Below, piece after piece: positions 7,857-15,882 of a stretch of 29,118 bases of DNA; the first letter of the stretch is position 1, and each line of letters starts with the position of its first letter. The DNA is taken from contig CAYMWP010000049.1 of assembly GCA_964393895.1 (NCBI GenBank), positions 1 to 29,118 on the forward strand, in the 5' to 3' direction. A program made the position numbers and the translations under genes. This DNA comes from B4-G1 sp964393895. GTDB taxonomy: Bacteria > Chloroflexota > Anaerolineae > B4-G1. Under the pieces are notes generated by a model. The model did no database searches. It saw nothing but the letters and a program-made list of their open reading frames with translations, and was not told the origin of the DNA.

Positions 7857-7915
7857 TGCGCACCTCTGTTTCTACTTGAAAGCGCCCAAAACCCCCGCGG
7901 TGTTCTTCATTTAGC

Positions 7916-7965
7916 AAGAAACAGTGGGAGCGGGGTTTGGGGTTTTTCCAAAAAAGCTGTTTCTT
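7916..7965. repeat. Inverted repeat in the lipoprotein leader
   Basis: AAGAAACAG (7916-7924) pairs with CTGTTTCTT (7957-7965) around a G/T-rich loop that contains GGGGTTTTTCC. It lies in the predicted 5' leader of the minus operon. It resembles a degenerate member of the AGAAACC..GGTTTCT palindrome family seen elsewhere in the window. The gap 7857-8167 holds no gene otherwise. Confidence 0.45.
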
Positions 7966-7999
7966 ACAGCCAGGCCGCCCCCAAAACCGGGAGTGCTGA

Positions 8000-8028
8000 A
8001 CCTTATCACTTTTTCGCTCACCTGTCAA
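8000..8028 (-). promoter_or_regulatory. Sigma-70-type promoter of the minus-strand operon
   Basis: Read on the minus strand, TTGACA (8028-8023) is followed after 17 bases by TAAGGT (8005-8000). The expected start near 7993 gives a leader of about 137 bases to the lipoprotein ATG at 7856. The -35 is a consensus match; the -10 is moderate. Confidence 0.55.
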
Positions 8029-8107
8029 ATTCACGGGAAACGTCCACCTGTGTCAGCCCTGCCCCCGAGGGCGGTCACGAGCGTTCGCCCCCAGGCGACG
8101 TGCTCTC

Positions 8108-8136
8108 TTGCATCCTGCCCCATTCTGCGGTACAAT
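8108..8136 (+). promoter_or_regulatory. Sigma-70-type promoter of asnS
   Basis: TTGCAT (8108-8113), a 17-base spacer, then TACAAT (8131-8136). The ribosome site GAGAGAGGAGGA follows, and ATG is at 8168. The expected leader is only about 25 bases, so no T-box or attenuator fits here. Confidence 0.65.
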
Positions 8137-8167
8137 CCCCTTAAGCATTGAGAGAGGAGGATTCACT

Positions 8168-9500
<1,333 letters not shown>

Positions 9501-9505
<5 letters not shown>

Positions 9506-9530
9506 AACGTAATAGCGTAAAACATAACAG
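9501..9530 (+). repeat. Short direct repeat (CGTAAAAC) after asnS
   Basis: CGTAAAACGTAATAGCGTAAAACATAA is two copies of a GCGTAAAAC-like octamer between the asnS stop and the next AGGAGG. It resembles the small AT-rich GTGAAAC repeat at 15462 in style. Confidence 0.5.
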
Positions 9531-9541
9531 GAGGATTATCA

Positions 9542-9706
9542 GTGCGAACGAATAGGGACAGGAAGCGAATCCGAAAACAGACCCGTCAGCGGAAGCTGCG
9601 ACACCTACGAGAACGCTTGGCAGCGACGACCAACGCCGCTGAGCGTAGGCGCTTGATTGAAAAGATTCGCCGCGTCAGCCCCACCGCGCCCGTGCCGGAG
9701 GAGTAA
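9542..9706 (+). CDS. Small, highly basic protein of unknown function
   Basis: The start is GTG 9542, 7 bases after a consensus AGGAGG, with TAA at 9704-9706, giving 54 residues. It is extremely rich in Arg/Lys (MRTNRDRKRIRKQTRQRKLR at the N-terminus). A predicted helical middle is followed by RRRLIEKIRRVSPTAPVPEE. The 'IEKIRRISP'-like ending is one I recall from other short basic bacterial proteins, but I cannot name a family with confidence. The charge suggests an RNA or ribosome contact. It sits between asnS and a kinase gene in the same direction, which fits a co-transcribed translation-related protein; this is an inference. Confidence 0.65.
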   Translation: MRTNRDRKRIRKQTRQRKLRHLRERLAATTNAAERRRLIEKIRRVSPTAPVPEE

Positions 9707-9738
9707 CGGGCGTAAGCGGGCGGTAAAGGCAGGCGACT

Positions 9739-11667
9739 ATGGACGGCAGTCTGTCCGGCACCCGGCTGGGCAAATACGAGATCCAGGCCGAGGTAGGCCG
9801 CGGGGGTATGGGCGCGGTCTACAAGGGATACGATCCGGCACTCGACCGGTATGTGGCGATCAAGGTCCTGGCCCCTCACCTGGTGTGGGAGCAAGAGTTC
9901 GTGGAGCGCTTCCTGCGCGAGGCGCGGGCGGCGGCGCGGCTAAAACACGCCAACATCGTCACCATTCACGACGTGGGGCAGGAGGCAGGCTGGTACTACT
10001 TTGTGATGGAGTACCTGGAAGGACCGACGCTGACCGCGATTGTCCAGGAACGCGGAGCCATTCCGCCTGGTGAGACGCTTTCCATCCTGCGCCCGTTGGC
10101 GGACGCGCTGGACTATGCCCACCAGCAAGGATTGGTACACCGGGACATCAAGCCTGGCAACATCATAGTTGGCCCCACTGGCTCGGTGACGCTGACCGAC
10201 TTTGGAATCGCACGAGCAGCCCAGGAGACGCGGCTGACCTCGACCGGGACGATTGTGGGCACACCTGAGTACATGTCGCCAGAGCAGGCCAAGGGTTCGA
10301 CGGTGAACGCCCCGAGCGATCAGTACAGCCTGGCAGTGGCGGCTTACGAGATGTTGAGCGGGCGCGTGCCATTCGAGGCCGAAAGCACACTGGCCTTACT
10401 GCACAAGATCGTGTACGATCCACTGCCCCCTATTCGTGAAATCAACCCAGATCTCCCGGCGGGTGTGGAAGCAGTGCTAAAGAAAGCGCTGGCGAAGGAT
10501 CCCCACGACCGGTACAAAAAAACGAGCGCGTTCGTTGAGGCGCTGGGCCGGGCGCTGGCAGGAGAGGAGATCGTAAAGAAGCCAACAGTGATGATGAGGC
10601 CCGAGTCGCCGGTCGCGCCCGGGCGCGCAATCGCCAAGCCCAAACCGGAACGGGTTGCTCTACCTGAACTTGACCCTGGCCGAACAAAGGTGTTGAGGGA
10701 TGAACAACCAACCACCCCCTTTCACCGCCGCGTGCCAGCGTGGGCCTGGGCGCTGGGTGGCCTGGTCGGAGCAGTGACCCTCGTGGCCCTGTTGCTAGTC
10801 TCGAGGCCGCCTAGCCCGATTGAATCTACCCCAACTACCGGCAATGGTGAAAGTCAGTCGCCAGCCCTGGCGTCTGGCGATCCCATCCTTTTTACCTCCG
10901 ACCGTGATGGAAGGTTGGAGATATATCACCTCGCCGAGGCAGGTAAAGTAGCACGAGTCACCCACACCCCCAACGAAGGCAATAGTTGGGCGCCCGTCCT
11001 ACTACCGGACAGGACCATTCTTTTCGTCTCAGATCGTGACGGGAAGCGCGAGATCTACTACCTGACCGGAGAAGGAGAAATAGCGCGGATCACCCACACC
11101 CCCGGCGAGGATGAGAGTTGGTCGCCGGCTGTGATGCCGGATGGAACCATCCTCTTTGTCTCGGATCGTGACGGGAAGCGCGAGATATACCACTTGACTG
11201 GGGAAGGGAAGATAGCGCGGATCACCCACACTCCTGGCGGAGGTGAGAGTTGGGCGCCGGCCGTGATGTTGGATGGGACCATCCTCTTCGTCTCGGACCG
11301 TGACGGGAAGCGCGAGATATATCACCTGACCGGGGAAGGAGAGACAGCGCGGATCACTCACACGCCTGGCGGGGGAGAAAGTTGGGCGCCAACCTTGACG
11401 CCGGACGGGGACATCCTCTTTGTCTCCGATCGTGATGGGAAGCGCGAGGTCTATCACCTCACTGGGACTGGAGAGATAGCACGGATCACTCACACGCCTG
11501 GCGAGGGAGAGAGTTGGTCGCCGGCCTTGATGATAGATGGGACCATTCTCTTTACTTCGGACCGTGACGGAAAAAGTGAGGTTTATCACTTGACCCAATC
11601 AGGAGCAGCGGAGCGAATCACCAACACGCCCGGCAATGGCAAAAGTTGGTCAGCAGATTGGCAGTAG
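9739..11667 (+). CDS. PknB-type Ser/Thr protein kinase with PD40-like repeat sensor
   Basis: The product has 642 residues. The kinase domain spans about 12-270: Gly loop VGRGGMGAVYKG (19-30), Lys42 in VAIKVL, catalytic HRDIKPGN (134-141), DFGIA (154-158) and the activation-loop GTPEYMSPEQ. A linker of about 60 residues follows, then a TM helix (about 334-355, WALGGLVGAVTLVALLLVS). The extracytoplasmic C-terminal half is six repeats of 44 residues, each with a '.ILF.SDRDGK.E.YHLT' core typical of PD40/TolB beta-propeller blades. It autophosphorylates and phosphorylates Ser/Thr targets, and the outer half may bind a ligand or wall component. The two FHA proteins on the opposite strand are possible partners. 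The start ATG 9739 has only a weak ribosome site. Confidence 0.92.
   Translation: MDGSLSGTRLGKYEIQAEVGRGGMGAVYKGYDPALDRYVAIKVLAPHLVWEQEFVERFLREARAAARLKHANIVTIHDVGQEAGWYYFVMEYLEGPTLTAIVQERGAIPPGETLSILRPLADALDYAHQQGLVHRDIKPGNIIVGPTGSVTLTDFGIARAAQETRLTSTGTIVGTPEYMSPEQAKGSTVNAPSDQYSLAVAAYEMLSGRVPFEAESTLALLHKIVYDPLPPIREINPDLPAGVEAVLKKALAKDPHDRYKKTSAFVEALGRALAGEEIVKKPTVMMRPESPVAPGRAIAKPKPERVALPELDPGRTKVLRDEQPTTPFHRRVPAWAWALGGLVGAVTLVALLLVSRPPSPIESTPTTGNGESQSPALASGDPILFTSDRDGRLEIYHLAEAGKVARVTHTPNEGNSWAPVLLPDRTILFVSDRDGKREIYYLTGEGEIARITHTPGEDESWSPAVMPDGTILFVSDRDGKREIYHLTGEGKIARITHTPGGGESWAPAVMLDGTILFVSDRDGKREIYHLTGEGETARITHTPGGGESWAPTLTPDGDILFVSDRDGKREVYHLTGTGEIARITHTPGEGESWSPALMIDGTILFTSDRDGKSEVYHLTQSGAAERITNTPGNGKSWSADWQ
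10879..11667 (+). repeat. Six tandem 132-bp repeats in the kinase sensor domain
   Basis: Each 132-bp unit encodes 44 residues, beginning at about 10879, 11011, 11143, 11275, 11407 and 11539 (last one slightly short). Units 2-5 are close to identical, also at third codon positions in long stretches (GATCGTGACGGGAAGCGCGA). The outer units 1 and 6 have diverged more. This pattern points to recent expansion or gene conversion. Confidence 0.85.
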
Positions 11668-11703
11668 GTTACGACAGCGTTGCTGTGAAAACAATGCGGC
11701 AAC

Positions 11704-11732
11704 TTGACAAATTGACGGAGATGCAGCATACT
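11704..11732 (+). promoter_or_regulatory. Strong sigma-70-type promoter of the aco/pdh-like operon
   Basis: TTGACA (11704-11709), a 17-base spacer, then CATACT (11727-11732). It stands 70 bases before the Lin0512 ATG at 11803, in the only sizeable gap before the operon. A short inverted repeat (GTTGC/GCAAC, about 11682-11702) lies directly upstream and could be an operator. The 135-base gap 11668-11802 has no gene of its own. Confidence 0.55.
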
Positions 11733-11802
11733 CTACAGACGAGACCACATTCTTGGCGTAGACGAGCACGGATAGACCCAGAAATGGCTTGTGAGGGACG
11801 GG

Positions 11803-12189
11803 ATGGAGAAGGAAAGACGCCGTTTCGTCATTGAAGTGGGAACGGGGATTGACCTGCACGGTCGAGACATGACCAAAGCGGCTGTCCGTGCAGTAAAGGA
11901 CGCGATCTCGCGCAGTTGTTTGTGTGGCCTGGTAGAGGTGGTGGGACTGACCGACCTCGACGCGATGCACGTGGATATCCTGGTTGGTGTTCCGCACCCA
12001 GAGCAGGTCGAGGAAGAAGCAGTCACGGCAGCAGTTCCTTTTGGCGTCAAAAGGATCGAGGTAATGACCGGGGGTTTGCAGGCCCCCGGTCTTTTTGTAC
12101 CTGAACTGGGCCAAGACGCCTGGATCACGATAGCAAACGCTGCCGTAACCGTCTGGATCGAGCAGGCAAAAGTGCGAAAGGAGGAATGA
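11803..12189 (+). CDS. Lin0512-family protein (function unknown)
   Basis: The product has 128 residues. I recognise the conserved Lin0512 family (TIGR02058) from VEVGTGIDLHGRDMTKAAVR-like opening residues (here IEVGTGIDLHGRDMTKAAVR), AVKDAISRSCLCGL, and the end motif TGGLQAPGL. The conserved GTGIDLHG, SCLCG and PHPEQVEE segments look like an active or ligand site. The family has no confirmed role. It is the first gene behind the operon promoter and lies 72 bases before E1 alpha, which ties it to the dehydrogenase. ATG 11803 follows GAGGGA. The GTG at 11791, in frame, has no ribosome site. The fold may form a cyclic oligomer, but this is not visible in the sequence. Confidence 0.82.
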   Translation: MEKERRRFVIEVGTGIDLHGRDMTKAAVRAVKDAISRSCLCGLVEVVGLTDLDAMHVDILVGVPHPEQVEEEAVTAAVPFGVKRIEVMTGGLQAPGLFVPELGQDAWITIANAAVTVWIEQAKVRKEE

Positions 12190-12261
12190 TATTGAAACGT
12201 ATTCTGTGGTTTTCGACGCTGGAATCAGAAACTGACATGCACAAGTGTAAGGAGGAACACT

Positions 12262-13236
12262 ATGGCTGAGATCAGCAAGGAAAAACTCCTCTGGGCGTAT
12301 GAAAGGATGAAGCTGATCCGAACCTTTGAGGACAGGACGGCCGAGATATTCGCCAAGGGCAAGATGCCCGGCTTTGTCCACCTATACGCCGGTGAGGAGG
12401 CGATTGGAGTGGGTGTGTGCGCCCACCTGATGGACGAGGACTATATCACCTCGACCCACCGGGGGCACGGACACTGCATCGCCAAGGGGGTGGACGTAGG
12501 CCCGATGATGGCCGAGTTGTACGGCAAGGCCACCGGTGCCTGCAAGGGCAAGGGCGGCTCGATGCACATCGCCGACGTGGACAAGGGCATGCTGGGCGCC
12601 AATGGCATCGTCGGCGCCGGCGGACCACTGGCCTGCGGGTCGGGCCTGATGGCCAAGACCCTCGGCACCGACCAGGTGACGGTCTGCTTCTTTGGCGACG
12701 GCGCTGCCGAGCAGGGAACGATGCACGAGGCGATGAACCTGGCCGCCATCTGGAAGCTGCCCGTCGTCTTTGTCTGTGAGAACAATGGCTACGCCGAGAG
12801 CACGCCGTGGGGCTACCACTGCGCCGCCAAGGACATCTCCGACCGGGCCGCGGCCTACGACATGCCCGGGGCCACGGTAGATGGCACGGACTTTTTCGCC
12901 GTTTACGAGGCCGCAGAAGTGGCAATTGAGCGGGCGCGGAAAGGCGAGGGCCCGTCCCTGATCGAGTGTCGCGGGTTTCGCTACTATGGTCACTTCCAGG
13001 GCGACGCCATGCTCTACTTTACCGAGGAAGAAAAAGCGCGCAATCGCGCCAACGACCCGATCGAGAGTTTCAAAAAGCGGCTGCTGGAACGCAAACTCTT
13101 GTCTGAGGAAGAGATCGCAGAGATTGACGCCAAGACGGCCAAGATGATCGAAGAAGCGGTCGAGTTCGCCGAGGAGAGCCCCTGGCCCGTCCCCGAAGAT
13201 GTCTTGACCACTGACGTTTACGTCAGCTACCCATAG
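12262..13236 (+). CDS. acoA: Acetoin/pyruvate dehydrogenase E1 alpha subunit
   Basis: The product has 324 residues and is the TPP-dependent E1 alpha. The TPP-Mg motif begins GDGAAEQGTMHEA and ends ENN (about residues 149-176). STHRGHGHCIAKG and GKGGSMHIADVDKGMLGANG are typical of E1 alpha chains of 2-oxoacid and acetoin dehydrogenases. With E1 beta it decarboxylates the substrate and passes the acyl or aldehyde group to the lipoyl arm of E2. The short length, single-unit alpha/beta arrangement and AcoX neighbour favour the acetoin-dehydrogenase type, though pyruvate or branched-chain substrate cannot be excluded. It starts at ATG 12262 after AGGAGG. E1 beta follows after 14 bases. Confidence 0.9.
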   Translation: MAEISKEKLLWAYERMKLIRTFEDRTAEIFAKGKMPGFVHLYAGEEAIGVGVCAHLMDEDYITSTHRGHGHCIAKGVDVGPMMAELYGKATGACKGKGGSMHIADVDKGMLGANGIVGAGGPLACGSGLMAKTLGTDQVTVCFFGDGAAEQGTMHEAMNLAAIWKLPVVFVCENNGYAESTPWGYHCAAKDISDRAAAYDMPGATVDGTDFFAVYEAAEVAIERARKGEGPSLIECRGFRYYGHFQGDAMLYFTEEEKARNRANDPIESFKKRLLERKLLSEEEIAEIDAKTAKMIEEAVEFAEESPWPVPEDVLTTDVYVSYP

Positions 13237-13250
13237 GAGGGAAACAAGCC

Positions 13251-14270
13251 ATGGCTACACGTACATTAACTTTTTCGGGAGCGATCAACGAAGCCATGAG
13301 GCTGGAAATGCGCCGTGACCCCACGGTGATCCTCATGGGCGAGGACGTAGCGGGCGGCGCCACGCTGCCCCACATGGAGGGCGAGGGCAAGGAGGCCTGG
13401 GGCGGCGTCCTGGGAGTCACCAGAGATCTGGTCACAGAGTTTGGCCGAGACCGCGTGCTCGACACGCCCATCAGCGAGTCGTCCTTCATCGGCGCGGCCG
13501 TGGGCGCGGCCTCGACCGGTCTGCGCCCCATCGCCGAGCTGATGTTTGTAGACTTTTTCGGCGTCTGCTTCGACCAGGTCTTTAACCAGGGCGCGAAACT
13601 GCGCTACATGTTCGGCGGCAAGGCCCAGGTGCCGATGGTCATCCGCACGATGATCGGTGGGGGCTTCCGGGCGGCGGCGCAGCACTCGCAGAGCCTCTAC
13701 TCGATCTTTACTCACATACCGGGGATCAAGTCGGTCGTCCCCTCCACACCCTACGACGCCAAAGGGCTGCTCTCCTCCGCCATCCGCGATAACGACCCGG
13801 TCATCTTTTTCGAGCACAAGGTGTTGTATGGCATGGAAGGCGAGGTGCCGGAGGACAACTATGTGATCCCGCTGGGAGTGGCCGACGTCAAGCGAGAGGG
13901 TAAAGACCTGACCATCGTCACGCTGGGGCGCATGGTTCACTTCTCGCTGGAGGCGGCGGAAAAGCTGACCGGTGACGGGGTGGAGGTCGAGGTGGTGGAC
14001 CTGCGTTCCCTCTCGCCGCTGGACGAGGAGACCATCCTGGCCTCGGTCAGAAAGACCCATCGTCTGATCGTGGTAGACGAGGCTAACCCGCGTTGCAGCA
14101 TAGCGACGGACATTGTCGCTCTGGCCGCCGGGCAGGCCTTCGACTATCTGGACGCGCCGCCCACCATGATCACAGCGCCACACGCGCCGGTGCCCTTTAG
14201 CCCGGTGCTGGAGGACGCTTATCTCCCCAGTGTGGACGCCATCGTCGCAACAGCACAATCCCTGATGTAG
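13251..14270 (+). CDS. acoB: Acetoin/pyruvate dehydrogenase E1 beta subunit
   Basis: The product has 339 residues: a transketolase-like pyrimidine-binding domain followed by a C-terminal domain. The family segments are INEAMRLEMRRDPTVILMGE, GRDRVLDTPISESSFIGAAV, PIAELMFVDFFGVCFDQVFN and QHSQSLYSIFTHIPGIKSVV, with the C-terminal VDLRSLSPLDEETILASV and RLIVVDEA. The Glu in 'TPISESSF' is the TPP-contacting residue type. It pairs with E1 alpha just upstream (14-base gap, AGGAGGG ribosome site) and forms the alpha2beta2 E1. A 204-base gap filled with repeats separates it from the AcoX-like gene. Confidence 0.92.
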   Translation: MATRTLTFSGAINEAMRLEMRRDPTVILMGEDVAGGATLPHMEGEGKEAWGGVLGVTRDLVTEFGRDRVLDTPISESSFIGAAVGAASTGLRPIAELMFVDFFGVCFDQVFNQGAKLRYMFGGKAQVPMVIRTMIGGGFRAAAQHSQSLYSIFTHIPGIKSVVPSTPYDAKGLLSSAIRDNDPVIFFEHKVLYGMEGEVPEDNYVIPLGVADVKREGKDLTIVTLGRMVHFSLEAAEKLTGDGVEVEVVDLRSLSPLDEETILASVRKTHRLIVVDEANPRCSIATDIVALAAGQAFDYLDAPPTMITAPHAPVPFSPVLEDAYLPSVDAIVATAQSLM

Positions 14271-14278
14271 GCTGGACC

Positions 14279-14312
14279 AGAAACCAGGTTTTTCTAGGAA
14301 AACCTGGTTTCT
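14279..14312. repeat. AGAAACC palindrome, copy 1
   Basis: AGAAACCAGGTT (14279-14290) and AACCTGGTTTCT (14301-14312) are perfect 12-bp arms with a 10-base loop. It begins 9 bases after the E1 beta stop. The stem might terminate or stabilise the acoAB message, but the same palindrome also occurs inside coding sequence at 23269, so it is primarily an interspersed repeat. Confidence 0.8.
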
Positions 14313-14326
14313 ATCTAAGCCTGTTT

Positions 14327-14454
14327 TTCGCACCTTATGATAGCAAATGTTCGTAGTAAGGCACGGAACGAAGTGAAGTGCCGTCGGACGCCACTCCGCT
14401 GCGCTTCGTGGCCGACTACGAACCCCGCCCGCACGAGAGATCTCAAAGTGCGAA
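14327..14454. repeat. Nested inverted repeats between acoB-like and acoX-like genes
   Basis: The outer arms TTCGCAC (14327-14333) and GTGCGAA (14448-14454) enclose GTTCGTAGT (14349-14357) and ACTACGAAC (14415-14423). These in turn enclose two small hairpins, GGCAC/GTGCC (14360-14382) and CCAC/GTGG (14391-14411). The whole can fold into a branched structure. It may be an interspersed element or a structured RNA. Confidence 0.5.
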
Positions 14455-14474
14455 ATGTAGGCTAAGGAGAGACT

Positions 14475-15467
14475 ATGTCAACTGTCGGCATCATCGCTAA
14501 CCCGGCCTCCGGCAAGGACATCCGCCGCTTGGTCACCCACGCCTCGGTGTTCGACAATCACGAAAAGGCGCACATCTTGCAGCGCGCGCTCCTGGCCCTG
14601 GATGCCATGGGGGTCGAGCGGGTACTCTTTATGCCCGACTACTATGGCCTGGTAGAACGGGCGTTGGATGGGTTGAATCTCTCGCTGGAGGCTATTGAGC
14701 TTCCCATGGATATGCATGCCGACGAGCGAGATTCGACCGAGGCGGCTAGCCGCTTCTGTGAGAACGCCGTGGGCTGCATCGTCACGCTGGGTGGAGACGG
14801 CACGAATCGGGCCGTGGCCAAAGGATGCAGCGACATCCCCATCGTCGCCATCTCCACCGGCACCAACAACGTCTTTCCTTGCATGCTCGAGAGCACCGTG
14901 GCCGGGCTTGCGGCTGGGCTGGTCGCCAGAGATATGGTGAATGTGGAAAAGGTCACCTACATCGCCAAGCAGTTGGAGGTGTACGTGGACGGCCAGTTGG
15001 CGGAGATCGCCTTGATTGACGTGGTCGCCAGCAACGAGTTGTTCATCGGCAGCCGGGCGTTGTGGGACCCGCGTCGCCTGCGAGAGATCGTGCTGGCCAG
15101 AGCCGAGCCGGATCGCATCGGCATGTCGTCCATCGGGGGTTGTCTTCACGTTCTGGGTCCCCAGGATGCTCAGGGGATGTACTTACGGCTGGGCCGGGGC
15201 AACATCAGGGTGCTGGCTCCCGTAGGCCCTGGCCTGGTCATTCCGGTCGAGATTCAAGGCCACCGCTTGCTTTCCCTGGGGGAAGAGGTGATGTTGGAGC
15301 CTGCGGCCTGCACCATCGCCGTGGACGGTGAGCGACAGATCGAAGTTTTCTCCGAGCAGCAAGTGAGCGTTCGACTGACGAACCGCGGCCCCCGTGTGGT
15401 GGACGTGCAGGAGTGTATGCGCGAGGCGAGTCAGCGCGGGGTTCTTCAGCGCGCCGATGAGACGTGA
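14475..15467 (+). CDS. acoX: AcoX-like ATP-NAD kinase-fold protein
   Basis: The product has 330 residues and belongs to the NAD kinase/diacylglycerol kinase-like superfamily. The N-terminal GIIANPASGKDIRRLV and the phosphate-binding TLGGDGTNR (about 107-115) are seen, then STGTNNVFP. AcoX members are found next to acetoin dehydrogenase genes, but their reaction has not been settled. The C-terminal third (IRVLAPVGPGLVIPV, TIAVDGERQIEV) resembles the NAD kinase beta domain. It starts at ATG 14475 after AAGGAGAG, and its stop falls inside the GTGAAAC repeat at 15462. Placement between E1 beta and the DUF6506/E2 genes follows the aco gene order. Confidence 0.82.
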   Translation: MSTVGIIANPASGKDIRRLVTHASVFDNHEKAHILQRALLALDAMGVERVLFMPDYYGLVERALDGLNLSLEAIELPMDMHADERDSTEAASRFCENAVGCIVTLGGDGTNRAVAKGCSDIPIVAISTGTNNVFPCMLESTVAGLAAGLVARDMVNVEKVTYIAKQLEVYVDGQLAEIALIDVVASNELFIGSRALWDPRRLREIVLARAEPDRIGMSSIGGCLHVLGPQDAQGMYLRLGRGNIRVLAPVGPGLVIPVEIQGHRLLSLGEEVMLEPAACTIAVDGERQIEVFSEQQVSVRLTNRGPRVVDVQECMREASQRGVLQRADET

Positions 15468-15490
15468 AACGTGAAACACAAGCGTGAAAT
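15462..15490 (+). repeat. ACGTGAAAC tandem microrepeat at the acoX-like stop
   Basis: ACGTGAAACGTGAAACACAAGCGTGAAA holds three GTGAAA units. The TGA stop of the upstream gene (15465-15467) lies in the first unit, and AGGAGGAAG for the next gene follows. Confidence 0.6.
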
Positions 15491-15503
15491 CAGGAGGAAG
15501 ACA

Positions 15504-15809
15504 ATGGCTCTGAAAGCGGCTTTTGTGTTCGTAGCGCCCAATGTGGATCCAGAGATCCATCGTGAAACGGTGGTGACGCCCCAGGTCGAATTGACGGCCG
15601 TGGCGGTCAACAACTATGCCGAGGCCGTGGCAGTCTGCAAGGGGTTGGTGGAAGAGGGCATCGTCGCCATCGAGTTGTGCGGCGGGTTCGGGCACGTCGG
15701 CGCTGCTCAGGTGGCGGAGGCTGTCGGCGGCAAGGCTGCCGTCGGCGTGGTGCGCTTTGACAATCACCCTGGGCTAGAGTTCAAAAGTGGGGATGCTATC
15801 TTTGGCTGA
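15504..15809 (+). CDS. DUF6506-family small protein
   Basis: The product has 101 residues. It matches the DUF6506 pattern as I recall it: KAAFVFVAPNVDPEIHRETV, VTPQVELTAVAVNNY, VEEGIVAIELCGGFGHVGAA, and the end VGVVRFDNHPGLEFKSGD. The conserved ELCGGFG and RFDNHPG segments suggest a small-ligand site. The function is unknown. The start is ATG 15504 after AGGAGGAAG; the earlier in-frame GTG at 15471 lies in the GTGAAAC repeat. Its place between acoX-like and E2 genes, and the presence of another orphan (Lin0512) at the operon head, point to an accessory role in the dehydrogenase pathway. Confidence 0.78.
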   Translation: MALKAAFVFVAPNVDPEIHRETVVTPQVELTAVAVNNYAEAVAVCKGLVEEGIVAIELCGGFGHVGAAQVAEAVGGKAAVGVVRFDNHPGLEFKSGDAIFG

Positions 15810-15882
15810 TGGTCAAAGCACGTTTCTCCCGTCTGCCGGATTGAGGGCGTGACAACATCAGATTCTCACTGGAGAACGGTAT

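Noticed and set aside
12192..12269. TTG-initiated 25-residue peptide (LKRILWFSTLES..) before E1 alpha as a leader peptide
   Set aside because: Its ribosome site would be in the Lin0512 stop region, no terminator or attenuator follows, and the AGGAGG near its end belongs to E1 alpha.
12262..14270. E1 genes as a plain pyruvate dehydrogenase (pdhA/pdhB)
   Set aside because: Not excluded, but the AcoX-like gene and aco-type order make acetoin dehydrogenase type more likely; substrate cannot be read from sequence.
13266..14333. 355-residue minus-strand open frame opposite E1 beta
   Set aside because: It mirrors the E1 beta codons, starts in the palindrome at 14279-14312 region and has no recognisable domain.
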